A stretch of 64,000 nt of DNA from Ophioceras dolichostomum. Taxonomy: Eukaryota; Ascomycota; Sordariomycetes; Magnaporthales; Ophioceraceae. The translations under genes were made by a program, and so were the position numbers. Under the pieces are notes generated by a model that had not been told where the DNA came from, did not search any database, and was given only the letters and a program-made list of their open reading frames with translations. Where the stretch lies: the NCBI GenBank assembly GCA_003049485.1, contig PYST01000011.1, positions 186,001 to 250,000 on the forward strand, in the 5' to 3' direction. Positions 23,158-34,959 of this stretch are shown here, piece by piece (within the stretch, counting starts at the first letter, position 1; every line of letters begins with the position of its first letter).

Positions 23158-25242
23158 GGTCGATGGTGTACCGCGCTCTCCAAGACGGGCTCTCCCTACC
23201 TTGTAATACAGCCGCCGCTGTACGGTGCGCGGTGAGAGCCCGCCTCATGAAGGACACAAACCGAGGGCATTTATCATGGAGCAAGCAAATGAGCATGCTA
23301 GCCTCCAACCGCCATCATCAGGCTTATTAAATTCAGTTGTGGTAGAAGCGAGCGTTGACGACGGATGAAAGACCAACGAAACCATGACGGCGTTCCACAA
23401 GCCGAGCCCGAAGCCTCGGTTCTCGCCAAGGAATACGGATAGAAGGAACGAAAGGGGTCGATCACCGTTTATCTTCAAGCAAGGATGTCTTAGCGGATCG
23501 AGTCAGGCATAAGCGGGCGGGACGGGCACGCACGAGGCACGCCGAACACCCAGAACGGAGCATCGCCTGATACATGCATGAGGGAAAAAGGCCCCGTATT
23601 TTGGGAGAAGAATTCACCGTAACGTACTGTTAAATAAAAGAGTATTTTTTTCTGAACATTTAGTCAGAAGAAGCCTAGAGACCTATCCGGTCACGGTCGT
23701 GTTGTCTGTCTAGCCCGCGGAGAAAGTGGGGGAACTTATGATCGGAGAGCCCGCCGTCCACTTCGCCTCCAGTTGGTCATCATCACTCAACGACATCGGG
23801 CCTATTGTCCCCTCCCTCCCCAGGACCCCAGACCTTTGACCCCAATACCTGACCACTTCTCCAAACAAAACGTCTTCAAGCAGAGATTTCAGTGTGGGGG
23901 AGGGGAGATTCAAGCGCGGGGAGATGTTGGGGGAAGAGAAGAACCGAGAGAGAACCTTCAGCGCACAAACAACCCCTGAGTGATGAGGCATTAACTTCCG
24001 TCACCACGAGTCGTCCCCATATGTACTATGGAAACTATAGCACTAGGTATTCCCGTGACACAAGCAGAGAGATAAAGAGAAAATAGAGATGGGAGAGAAG
24101 AAAATAAAAACAGGGACAGAAAAATAAGTGTGCCACTCCGAGTTACCTCCATCCCAGCACCGAGCGGCGCCACACCGAATGCACGACGAGATTTCTCCAA
24201 CTGATGGCTGACTGACTGATTGACGTTGCTAAACCAAGCTTTTTTGCCGAGAGATCTACCCGTCTTGTCGCTGCACCGCCAAACAAAAAACCAAACCCCT
24301 CATCTACCAAGTAATCTAGTTAGTTAGTTAGTCGGGCACACTGCGGCTCTGTCGGCACACTGGCACGCACCAGTCCCGGACTTACAACTTAGTGTGCCTT
24401 GTACTCGGTAGTAGGTAGGCTCGCATTAGTATCTCCCGTCGGCTGCAGTAGCCCAAAACATGCCTGCATGCCTACATCGCTCCGTCGGCTTTAGAAACGT
24501 CATCGCGGACAACACCGAACGAATCCATGTCGGCGTCTGTCTGCTCGTTTCCCCCCAACCCCGACAGTTCCCCAGTCTTCACCAGTCACAGTTCCAGGAG
24601 TCCTCCCAGTCCCCCAGTTTCCCCATTTTAATTTGGTCGCATGACCAGATGAAGGAAAAACTGGTTGGGGAAGAGGTGGAAGCAACTCCCCACTAGATAC
24701 CCCTACGTACTAACATCTTCTCTGAAGACAACCATGCTATTACCCTGCTTGGTTTGCCTTTTTCTCCACACACAAAAACCCTTCCTTTCGCGTATTATAG
24801 CACTCCTTGTCGGGCAGGGGCAAATCTTGCCTGACGCCGCCCTATTACCGACGCCCCCCCGTACTACCTTACCTAGAAAGGCAGGAGGGGAATAGGAAAA
24901 CTAGAGATCCACGCCAGTTATGCTGGGCGACGGTTCGTTCGCACCCGGCTCGCAGTTCCCAGTTCTTTCTAGTGGGTATCGCGTTCTGCAAACGCCGGGG
25001 AAAGGATGAGATGAGTTCATGAAAGAAGGGCGGGATGCCCTCCCCTCCCCGTCATCTCCTTCGTTTAAATAGAAGCTTACCTCCTCTCGTACTTCCCTCC
25101 TACCTATCTGGTAACCTCCATTAGCTAGCTAGCCCCTGAGCACACAGTCAGCAGTAGAAAAGGATTCAACAAGAGAAGGGTGTATCATCACTACCACCAT
25201 CTCATCTCTTCCCGCACGCAATTACCACACATACACCACAAA
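23158..25242. other. Intergenic region
   Basis: About 2.1 kb with no supported gene. It has several short frames without domains. The segment 24250-25240 lies upstream of the Jen-type permease and contains an AGTTAGTTAGTTAGT run near 24317 and C-runs near 24855. It probably includes that gene's promoter and leader. Confidence 0.5.
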
Positions 25243-27338
25243 ATGCACGACGACCTAGCGGGGGCAGCTATAGAGAAACCCACCACAGACCACCGCGATG
25301 GCGTCGGTGGCGGCAGCGGTGACAGCGACGTCGAGGACCAGCCGCCCTGGCACGGCATGTCGACGGCCCGGTACCTCTCGACGCGCATCTCGACCCTGAA
25401 GCCGCCGATGGCGTCCGCGCCGAACCCTTTCAGGCTGCTCATGATGTTGGATAGGCAGAACTGGGCTTTTTTCACTGTTGCTTTTATTGCCTGGGTGAGT
25501 TTTCCTTTCTTCGTTTCCAGATGGAGAAAAAGGGGCGAGAAGGAGTGCTAATGAGCGGACGCGAAAAAACAAAACAGACATGGGATGCCTTCGACTTCTT
25601 CACCGTTTCCCTCACCGTCACCGACCTGGCCGAGTCGTTCGGCAAGTCGAACACCGACATCACGTGGGGCATCACGCTCGTGCTGATGCTGAGGACGGTG
25701 GGTTCAGTCGCGTTCGGCATTGCGGCTGATAGGTATGGGAGGAAGTGGCCGTTTATTGTGAATAATGTGCTGTTTATCGTGCTTGAGCTTGTGAGTCTCT
25801 TATCTTTTCTTGAACATGGCATGTCGCTTCTTCTGTCTGCGTCATCAAGGAAAGTCGTCACGGTCACCCCTGGCGTTTCTTGCTTGGCATTGGTTGATCC
25901 ACGGATCGGCGAATAGAGCCAAGCTTTCCACAGAGAAAGCGGGGTGTTACCAAGCATTTTGCTACCCGTCTTGGCTGATGCGACTCTCTCCGCATTGGAC
26001 ATCCCATGCATTGATGATGCGCACCAGCTCGCTCCCTGGGGAAGATCATCGGCGGAAGAGACTCAGAGTGCTGACATGGAAGCAATTCACGTATGTGTAG
26101 GGCACGGGGTTCGCCCAAACATACGAGCAGTTCCTGGCTTGCCGCGCACTGTTCGGCATCGCCATGGGCGGGCTGTACGGCAACGCGGCCGCCACCGCCC
26201 TGGAGGACCTACCTGAGGAAGCTCGCGGTCTGATGAGCGGCATTTTGCAGCAAGGTGTAAGTGTTTGACTTACACCTATCTCTTCACCTCAACTTTCACT
26301 GTCCTATCCTCCGTTGCCAGCAGACTAACTTACCTCCTTCTCCAGTACGCATTCGGCTACCTCCTCGCAACAGCCTTCGCCCGCGCCCTCGTCAACACCA
26401 CCCCGCACACCTGGCGCCCCCTCTTCTGGTTCGGCGCCTGTCCCCCCGTGCTCATCATCGTGTTCAGACTGCTGCTTCCGGAAACACGCACATATCAGCA
26501 ACACGCCGCTTTACGGCACGCTGCCGAAGAAGAAAGTGGCGAGTCCGCATCGCGGACGTTCCTAAAGGAGGGCAGAGTCGCGCTGCGCAAGCACTGGGCC
26601 CTCCTGTGCTATCTGGTCCTGCTGATGGCCGGGTTCAACTTCATGTCGCACGGCAGCCAGGACCTGTACCCGACGCTACTGAGGAACCAGTTTGGCTTCT
26701 CGGCCGACGACGTCACGGTCACGCAGGTCGTCGCGAACCTGGGCGCGATGCTGGGCGGGACGGTCGTGGGCTACTCGAGCCAGATCTTCGGGCGAAGGCT
26801 GTGCATCATCGTCATGTGCATCGTGGGCGGCGCGCTGCTGTACCCATACACGTTCGTCTCGTCGAAGGCGGTCATCGCGGCTGCGTTCTTCGAGCAGTTC
26901 TGCGTGCAGGGTGCTTGGGGCATCATACCGATCCACCTGATGGAGCTGTCGCCGGGGTCGCTCAGGACGTTCGTGGTCGGCACGGCGTACCAGCTGGGGA
27001 ACCTGGCCAGCTCGGCGTCGAGCACGATCGAGTCGACGCTTGGGGAGCGGTTCCCGCTGCCGGGCGGTAGTGGCAAAGAGGGTCGGTACGATTATGGGAA
27101 GGTGGTGTGCATCTTCATGGGGTGCGTGTTCGCGTATGTCATTTTGCTGACGCTGCTCGGGCCGGAGCACCTGAGGAGGAAGTTCGATGTTGCGCACGAT
27201 GCGGGTGCGAAGGAGGTCGCCGGCGAGGAGGCCGTTGCTGAGGTCGAGGCGCAGGCACAGGGGGGTGGAAGGACACGAGCGGCGAGGGATTTGGAGAGCG
27301 AGATGAGCGGTGGGCTGTCGAAGCCGTCGCATGCATGA
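25243..27338 (+). CDS. JEN1: Jen-type monocarboxylate:H+ symporter (MFS)
   Basis: 537-aa major-facilitator permease predicted to import lactate, pyruvate or related short carboxylates across the plasma membrane. Exons: 25243-25494, 25578-25790, 26101-26256, 26346-27338, all phase 0 joins. The Jen signature NxxS/THxS/TQDxxxT is present as NFMSHGSQDLYPT from residue 305. Also seen are TWDAFDFFTVSL in the first helix, the MFS loop DRYGRKWPF and GIAMGGLYGNAAATALEDLP. A soluble, acidic ~65-residue N-terminus precedes the first helix, and a hydrophilic tail follows the last. Length is normal for the family. The 310-nt second intron is long, but the protein is contiguous across it. Which carboxylate is carried (Jen1 versus Jen2 type) cannot be decided. 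Confidence 0.92.
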
Positions 27339-28348
27339 GGAGAGGGTAGATAGGTGCCTGGTAGGTACCTAGGATAGCTGTGGACGTTGTAGTGAGCAGT
27401 ACAGTAAGCAGTCCGTTTTAATCAATTGTTTGTCTTCCCATCGGCGATTGGATAGGTGGTGGAATGGGCCGCGGCGACCTTGTTCGGACACGGAAAAGGC
27501 CGGGTGGCCGGTCGGTCGCGCGGACGGTCGGTCGGCGGCCAGGTCAGCTCGGTCTGGTCGTCTTTGGACTGGGATCGTTTGTCGCCAGATGAGGATGGAG
27601 AGCAGAAGCCAATTCAGCATGGCCCGGCCGTCCTGGATCACGCCGTCGGGGTCTTGTTACGAGAGGGGACTTTTGCTGGAGTGCGTGCAGAAGCTTCCCG
27701 CATGTTGTTTGGTGGCACGGTCGGCTGTGGGGCCACCTAATCATGTGGGCATCAATCAACATGATCCTTCCAGGCCTTTTCCAGACCGTCCGTTGGTGAA
27801 GTGGGCGGTTTTCCATGCCAGCACGCGGGTTTGGGTCCAAGCTCCAGCTCCTGCGCAGCTGAAAGCTCCCAAAAACATCCCTGCGAGTTGGCGCACTATC
27901 TGGGCTTGAGAGGCAAAGGTGCCTGTAGATATTAGCGCAGTAGCGGAAGCCAATCGCTCCCCTTGTTAGGCGACGTCATCTCCCCAGAAGCTCTTCAATT
28001 CCCTGCTTCCCACCTACCCACTCTACCCAATTCCAACTCTGGAACTTGGCATTGATTCTTGTTTCTCCTACGATCTGTCTGGTCTGCGAGTCGTGAAATC
28101 ACTGCAGCATCTGGTATTTGGTTTCTTTTGGCCTTATTTTCGTGGCTTTTCTAGTTTTCTCTCTAGATTCTTGTCCTTTTATTCTTTGTGATCTCTGTTG
28201 GCGCGTCTGTGTGTCCAAGCCTTTTTTTTCTCCCAATATACATCAATTCAGTCAAGTGGTGTCGAAAGCAACTCAGCTGAGCTCAGCCCCCTCCAAAAGT
28301 CCAGTTCGCGAAAGGGTTACAAAAACACCGCAGTTCGTACGAGACAGA
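27339..28348. other. Intergenic region
   Basis: This is the 3' flank of the permease, then the promoter and leader of the channel gene. A tacctagg-type motif occurs at about 27361-27372 (gtaggtacctagg). The stretch 28100-28250 is T-rich. No gene is supported. Confidence 0.5.
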
Positions 28349-30627
28349 ATGCCGTTCGGCTCTCGAAGCTGGAGACAGATGCTGGGATGGGATAGGCATC
28401 CCTCCCGTGGTCACCATGATCGATGGTGGCACGAACACCGCCGGCGCCGTGAGTTTTCTTTCAGTCTTCCCAGCCAATGTTTCCCGCTTTTTCGCCGGAC
28501 TGGCGTAGCGGTCACGTGGCGGTTGTGTAGCTGTTGCCTGACAGGCAAGTTTGTGTCACCTCTTGTTTAGTCCTCCCACGTTATGCCGAGGAGCGCATAG
28601 AGTCTGCTTTCGACCCCGTCGAGGTGACCAAGGTCGCGCTGAAGCTGCGCCGGCTGATCGAGGAGTGCGTGCCCTGTGAGATGGAGATGCACGTCGTCAC
28701 CAAGCCGCACAGCAAGGTCATCACCAAAAAGGTCATCCAGGCAGCCAAGGAAGCGGGTGGACGCGATTATCGGGCATGTGTGGTGAGTCAATGGTCTCAG
28801 AGGACTGGATACAAATGGTGGGAAGCGATGTTCAACTGTGGGACACCTTGTGCTGACCTTGTGCTAACCTTGCGTAGGTCTTCTGCTTGCTTGTCTGCAA
28901 GCGCTGGTTCAAGCACCAGTCGTTGGTCGAGCTCTGGGATGCCGAGCTCCATCTTGTCCGTTCCGTGACTTGCGAGGTTATTGCGAAGCAAATGTGAGCA
29001 AGGGCTTCCTTTGTCTCTTCCATCCTCTTCCAATTCCTTCCTCAGTGGCCCATTTGTAGATACGTGCATACTCATCAGTACTCCCGGCCTTAGCATCGAG
29101 ACCGAAGACGATATGCACTACCTTCTCCACTCGGTCCTTCTCAAGCGCTACGCCATTGTTCTAGATGGTGAGTCGCTTCCGCCCGCGAACGTCATCGAGA
29201 AGGCGGTTGATCTCCACGCCCTGCGCGTGATTGGATCATCGGGCTATCAGAAGTGTATCTCCTGGCTCTGGAAGGGCTGGCTGGTGCAGGACGAGGATGA
29301 CCCGTCCAATTTCGTCGACTACAGCGACAAGGACAACACGTCCTTCTGGGTGCACTGCGACCCGGATCGCATGCGCGCCCCCATGTACCAGAACGCCGCC
29401 CAGCTGCTCATCTCGTTCCTCTACCTCGGGTTATACACCGGTGCTATTAACACCATCAACCGCGACGGTGATCTGGATGTTGTGGAGGGCTTGCTGTACG
29501 CCTTCACTCTCGGCTTTATCTTCGACGAGGTGACCAAGGTGTACAAGGCCGGCTACCACATCCTAGGCTTCTGGAGCGCTCTTAACAGCGTGCTCTACAG
29601 TTTCCTAATGGTCTCACTCATCCTGCGCTTCGTGGCGTTCAGCAAGCCCGGGTCTCCTGACGGAGACGACAGTGGGTCGCAAAGCGAGCGAGCGCGTTTC
29701 AACGAGCTGAGCTACAACTTCCTCGCCTTCAGCGCGCCCCTGTTCTGGATCAGGCTGCTGCTCTACCTCGATACATACCGCTTCTTTGGCGCCATGCTGG
29801 TGGTTCTCAAGGTGATGATGAAGGAGTCGCTCATCTTCTTCGCCCTTCTCGTCTTCATCATTGTCGGATTCCTACAGTCCTTCATCGGGCTCGACTACGC
29901 CGAGGACCACGTCATGGGCGACACGGCCTTCATCGTCCAGGCCATGGCCAACGCCATTATGCAATCTCCGGACTTCAGCGGCTTCGAAAAGTTCAGCCAC
30001 CCGTTCGGCATTATCCTCTACTACTGCTTCACCTTCATCGTCATGGTCATACTTCTTAACATCCTCATCGCGCTGTACAACTCGGCCTACGAGGACATCT
30101 ACGACAACGCCGACGACGAGTTCCTGGCTCTGTTCGCGCAGAAGACCATGCAGTTCGTGCGCGCGCCCGATGAGAACGTCTTCATCGCGCCGCTGAACCT
30201 GATCGAAATCTTCTTCCTGGCCATCCCGCTCGAGTGGTGGATGGATAAGCGCACGTACGAGCGCATCAACGACATCGTGATGGCCATGGTCTACTGGCCG
30301 CTTCTGCTGGTCGCCGCGTACTCGGAGACGCGCACGGCGCGAGAGATCCGCGCGAACCGCCAGCGGGGAGAGGAGGACGACGATACCATCGAGGAGTGGG
30401 AGCAGCTGGCCGACCAGGTCGACTTCGAGGCCGACGGCTGGAATAAGACCGTCGCGATGGCGAAGGCGAATGTTGAGGAGGAGCCGGCCGTGCTGGAGGT
30501 GAGGCAGCTGAGGGAGGAGGTGCAGGAGTTGAAGCAGCTGCTGCTTGAGCTTGGGAGGAATGTTTCGGCTGGTAAAGGGGTGGAGGTTGGTGGTGGTGAT
30601 CTCATGGAGATCGAGGGGGATAGGTAG
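28349..30627 (+). CDS. YVC1: Yvc1-like TRP family calcium-permeable channel
   Basis: 653-aa predicted vacuolar TRP channel releasing Ca2+ to the cytosol. Exons: 28349-28448, 28571-28782, 28878-28993, 29094-30627; all joins keep frame. The start at 28349 was chosen because its 33-codon exon splices in phase onto LLPRYAEERIESAFDP. Conserved family stretches include NVIEKAVDLHALRVIGSSGYQ, VDYSDKDNTSFWVHCDPDRMRAPMYQNA (split), several transmembrane helices between about 29400 and 30080, and a pore region with FLQSFIGLDYAEDHVMGDTAF before the last helix (VMVILLNILIALYNSAYEDI). The C-terminus is acidic with a predicted coiled coil. The third acceptor is my least certain choice; an alternative AG at 29045 would also keep frame. 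Confidence 0.9.
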
Positions 30628-31083
30628 TAGATATCGAGGCTGGATGAGGCTGGGAGGGAGCAGCCAAGAGCTCTTGGTATTGATTAGCACCTAGGTATGG
30701 TCCGAGGGTCACTCTGGTTGTTTTCGGCGTTGCGGTGTTGTTATTTTTCCGTGTACGAAGGAAGCTGGCATGAATGATGAGAATCGAATACGTAGGAATC
30801 AAAGTCCGCATTTTCCAGGGCGGACACTCGCTAAGGGCACTACAACACAGTCTGTCCTTCAGTTTCCTCTAGGCGGATTAACCGGCGACTTCTCCATGTC
30901 CGTACCTAACTCAGTTACTGTAATCATCAATCATCACTCGCAGTCGCGCGCTTCCCGCGGGCCTACGGCACTCCAATCCAGACTCCCAAACAAACAAACA
31001 ACGCCCGAACTCCCGTCTTTAGTCTTTAGTTCATTTTGCAACCGTTCGGGAAAGATCCGCACGAATCCTCGCTGCCTAATCTT
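30628..31083. other. Intergenic region
   Basis: This stretch holds the converging 3' ends of the channel gene (+) and the ubiquitin-like-domain pseudogene (-). A cctaggta motif lies at about 30692. No gene is supported. Confidence 0.5.
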
Positions 31084-34000
31084 TCATGCTATCATTCCCG
31101 GCCGGATGCGATTCGGATCTTTCCGCCACCCCATGCTCAGCCATGGTAGCAACCTGGAAACCGTCGTTTCGTCGTCGTCTCCGCTGTCGCTGTCGTCTTC
31201 GCTGCCGCTGCCGCCTTCGCTGTCGATTTCCTCGGCGCTATCGCCGTCTCCAGGAACGGCTCGCCCTTTGCCCTTGGAGGACGAGGCCTTCGCAGTGCCA
31301 GACTCCTCCAGGACAGGATGTTCCGTACAAGCTTCTCTCGCACCTGACGCATCCGCTGTATCGGTGTCATCTTCCGAACCTCCTCTTGGAGAGGAAACAC
31401 CGGCCATAACTGGCAGGTCCTGGGCGGATGGTGGCGACGTCTCTTGGGGATCGGTCCAAATGGCTTTGCTAACTCTCCCCGTGGGCATGACCGGGTCATC
31501 GTCCTTCGCTGTCCTCAAATGCTCACTCCGGAGGAGATTATATACGGAAACCCGCCTCGACTTGGCCTTTTGGACCATACTTTCATTACGCGAATTTGTC
31601 GAGACGCGCAGCCGTCGAGTGCCTCCGAAACCACTTCAGCCGGCACCCAGAGACCTAAGGATCTTCCCTTTCTCGAGAGGCCCATTGCCGTCCAATGATA
31701 CTTTGTGGTCTTTGGGCCGCCGCTGAGCGTAAATGCCCCCCCCCCTCGCCCTTGGGCTCCCAGAGGACTGTATCCAACCAGGTGAGCTTTGGTTTCTGGT
31801 GGACCATGCTGCAACGCACCTGCACGCTATCGCAGGACGGCTCATCGCAGCCGTTGAGATGGCACCCCTGAAGACACGACCCCGCCACGAATGCATAGGT
31901 CGCCGACAGTGGCGAGTCTCGCAGCAGATTTGCCCATGTACTGAGGCGCACCAGAAGTCTCAGAAGCCTCTCGTTGTTCTTGTTGAAGAGCACCCGAAAG
32001 TCGCCGTTCTCAGTCCCAGTGCTTTCGAGCAGCTCCAACAGGCACTCCAACAGGCAGACCAAAAGTTCCGCGACCTCCTGGCGGGAGTCTCGATGGGTTT
32101 TCCAGAACCGGAATATGTCTTCCTGACAGCTAGCACTGAGGGATTCCCGCAGTCCTTTGCCCCACTCAGTGCCCTCCCAGTCAGGGAATTGGATGTCGAG
32201 ATATTCACTCACGATTGGATTCAGGAGGAGGTCCTTGAGAGCCACCCGCCGAGCGTTACCTGTGCAATGGCTGACCTCGACGCCAAGGCACTGCAGGAGG
32301 ATGATCGGTTTGGCTCGCGCGGGACTCGATATCCATATTTGGCGGATGGCCTGCTTCCGCGTCATTTCCGGGTGCTCCTTTTTGATGCCTGTGACCGAGA
32401 TGCGGAGGTAGTTCGGCAAGGTGATGGTGACATCGACAGAGTTAAGCTCCCACCTCTCCGGCTTGGTGCCGGCAACGGCGAACATGCTGGTCCATTCGAG
32501 ATAGGATTCGAAATTGTCAAGGGTATATGCAATCCGTGTTGACAACCGCTCTATGTCCGATCAGGAGCTGGTCCTCCTCGTCCATGCACAAGGCAGATGG
32601 CTGTTGGAGCTGGCGGCGCCCTTAAGGACCCTGACTGAGAAAGTGCGTTTTCGTTTCCTCCCAGTGGCAGCAGACAACGCGGCGCCCATTGAATTTGCAA
32701 GCAGCGACGTTCTTCCGACGTATTACCCCTCTGGTCGTGTTGTACTGCAGAAGCTTCTCTTCTTCGGGACCTCTCACGGCGCTGACAGGTCCCCAGACAT
32801 CGGCGAAGACGGAGGCGGTTGTCAAGATCGACAGGGACTCGAGGCCTCGATCCTTCCAAGGGGGCTCCAACCGCGAGAGTGAACTGAAGACCCATACATG
32901 CCAAGAAGACTGGTGAAAGAGACCGCGGAGGCATGCCAAGCTACTCAGCACCAAACAGGCAGCCAGTGCCCCGTCTTCGTCTCTGATCTGTATTTCGCCT
33001 TCGCCGTTGGCCGATTGAACTCCCATGTCAAACCGGCTGCTGTGGGATCCGACGTAACAGATCAAACCCAGCTCCAGCATGAGCAACAGCGACCTACTGC
33101 CCTGTGGTGTATCATCAATCCTAACCACGTCACCCAACCCGTCCGTGATCTGCTTCCTTGCCGCCAGGAGCAGCTCATCGTGGCTCTTTGGTTCTTCTGG
33201 AGGTATATGCAGGTCGGCGAATATCCGTGCGGCCAGGGCTTTCTGCCAGTCCACCAGCAATGTTCGGTAGATTGGCACTAGCTCGGCCACGGGCCCGTTT
33301 TCGTTGTCATCACGCTGCACCAGGATGCTGAAGTACGATGAGGCAAACCCAAATCTGCGGAGATCATCCAGGTACGCGATAATTCGACTAAGGAGAAGGT
33401 AGTTTCCCAAGTTCATATAGGTAAGGCTGTTCGCGACCCCGTCGACGTGGTCGTGGCTTTGGAGAAAGGTGCCACCCGAGCCGTCGTTGAGTGTGAGAAA
33501 CGCAGCTGCAAGTATCATCGAATAGGAGGAAAGGTTGGCTGAGACTCGATGCCACCGGCGAGGATAGTTGCCACCGTACCGCGTGAACTCGGATTTGAGT
33601 CGAATGTGGTTTTCCAACGCCGCAAGCAGGTCGATATGTGCCTCGGGAACAACGATGTGGAAGTCCTCATCAAAGTCGTACTCGGTTGCCTTCTCTTTCC
33701 ACTTCCAGAATCGAACCAAATGGCTCCGGATGCGGTCTTCGGTTTCGTCAAGTCCCTCGGGTGCGCAACCGACACTGGTATCAGGAGCAGCATCAGCGTT
33801 GACAACGGACTTTTCCGGCGCCCCGTAGGACGCGGTGGGAAACATGCTCGACGAATAGAGGAGCCGATTCTTCAGCAGGAGCTCTACTGATGCCCCCCCA
33901 CCAATTCCGCAGTTTTTGAGACTTTGCCCGCTGGCAGCACCTTGCCATTCCATATATGGTCGGGGTTTGTTGTCCCTGAGCCATTCCTTCCGATGGCAAC

Positions 34001-34156
34001 CTGTCGATGATGCTGCGTACCGAGTCGGTGTCGTTCGCCTCGAGCTCGATGGTTTGTCCGCAAACTAACAGATGAGGCAAAGTTAGCTCTGGAAGGGTCC
34101 TTTGCGTCCTGCGGACAGGTTCGTGCCTTACCATCCCCAAGGACAATGGTCATCAT
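31084..34156 (-). pseudogene. Frameshifted remnant of large protein with N-terminal ubiquitin-like domain
   Basis: The minus-strand start is MMTIVLGD at 34156, with an intron at 34065-34131 (GTAAGG...TTAG). The ubiquitin-like domain is then spread over three frames: CGQTIELEANDTDSVRSIID, then DHIWNGKVLPAG, then QSLKNCGIGGGASVELLL, matching the order of ubiquitin beta strands. The body is open from 33953 to 32622 and stops at TAA. It resumes in another frame at 32545 (AYTLDNFESYLEW, TKPERWELNSVDVTITLPNY), includes a Cys cluster CLQGCHLNGCDEPSC, shifts frame at a 10-base C-run (31736-31745), and shifts again near 31590 into MVQKAKSRRVSVYNLL. At least four shifts and one stop are needed. The family is large and of unknown function in filamentous fungi as far as I recall. 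Sequencing error could explain one lesion, but not all. Confidence 0.75.
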
Positions 34157-34959
34157 GCCAAGGTTCAAGTGTCCCTGGCAGATCTTGCGATGGTCATGGC
34201 AGCTCCTGCGGTGCCCATGACACCTACTTCCATCGACATTGGATCTATATTGGCATTGCTTGTCTAGACCAACTTGGGGACCTCGGATTTGCAACGTCGA
34301 TTATTGATGAAGTTGAGGGGACGGCCTCACAGCCTTACCTCAGGGTCGTAAGCGGCCGACTTGTCAATTCGTCTCACTGGCCCAGCCAATGAGACTGTTC
34401 TCTCAACGACAGGGCGAAACTGGCGTTCAGCTGCGCCCTTCCAAGCGTTGAACTTTTTTTCCTTCGTTCTTCTGACTACGAACTACCTACGAACTACCTA
34501 AACCAGTGATCGGCCGACAATGGAGACCGGGAGTAAAAATGAGAATCGAAAACATGAGAGCCGACCCGTACACGACATTCCTTCCGAGGTTGAGGATTGG
34601 ACGCAGAATAATGGACGGGGTAAAAAATTTAGTGCCGACTCCTCAACAATACTGTAGGTTGTAACTTTATATGTGTAGGCCCATACAGTGTATTACTTTG
34701 AGCCTAAGCACAGCTGGACTGTGTTTGTGTCGTCACCAGGCACAGCTTCAGTCACTCCAGGCAGGAAGTGGCGCAGACAAAGAGGGGAAGCCAAGCTGGC
34801 CACGCCATCACCAGGCGACGAACATTTCCACCCAAATTCTGACTCTCTTCTTCTCCGTCCACGCCCGTACACACGAACAAGCTTCGGTTGGCTTTTCCGT
34901 GCTTCTTATTTCTTGGCCGATTTCAGTTTACGCTCCGAAGAGATCACAAACATACAAGC
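34157..34959. other. Divergent intergenic region
   Basis: This spacer separates the minus-strand pseudogene start from the plus-strand gene at 34960. It has ctacctacgaactaccta near 34483. An upstream in-frame extension of the pseudogene to 34294 exists but is probably leader. The last ~150 bases are likely 5' UTR of the downstream gene. Confidence 0.5.

Noticed and set aside
30770..32542. Two long plus-strand frames (30770-31726 and 31733-32542)
   Set aside because: They lie antisense to the ubiquitin-domain pseudogene, whose minus-strand protein has recognisable conserved segments.
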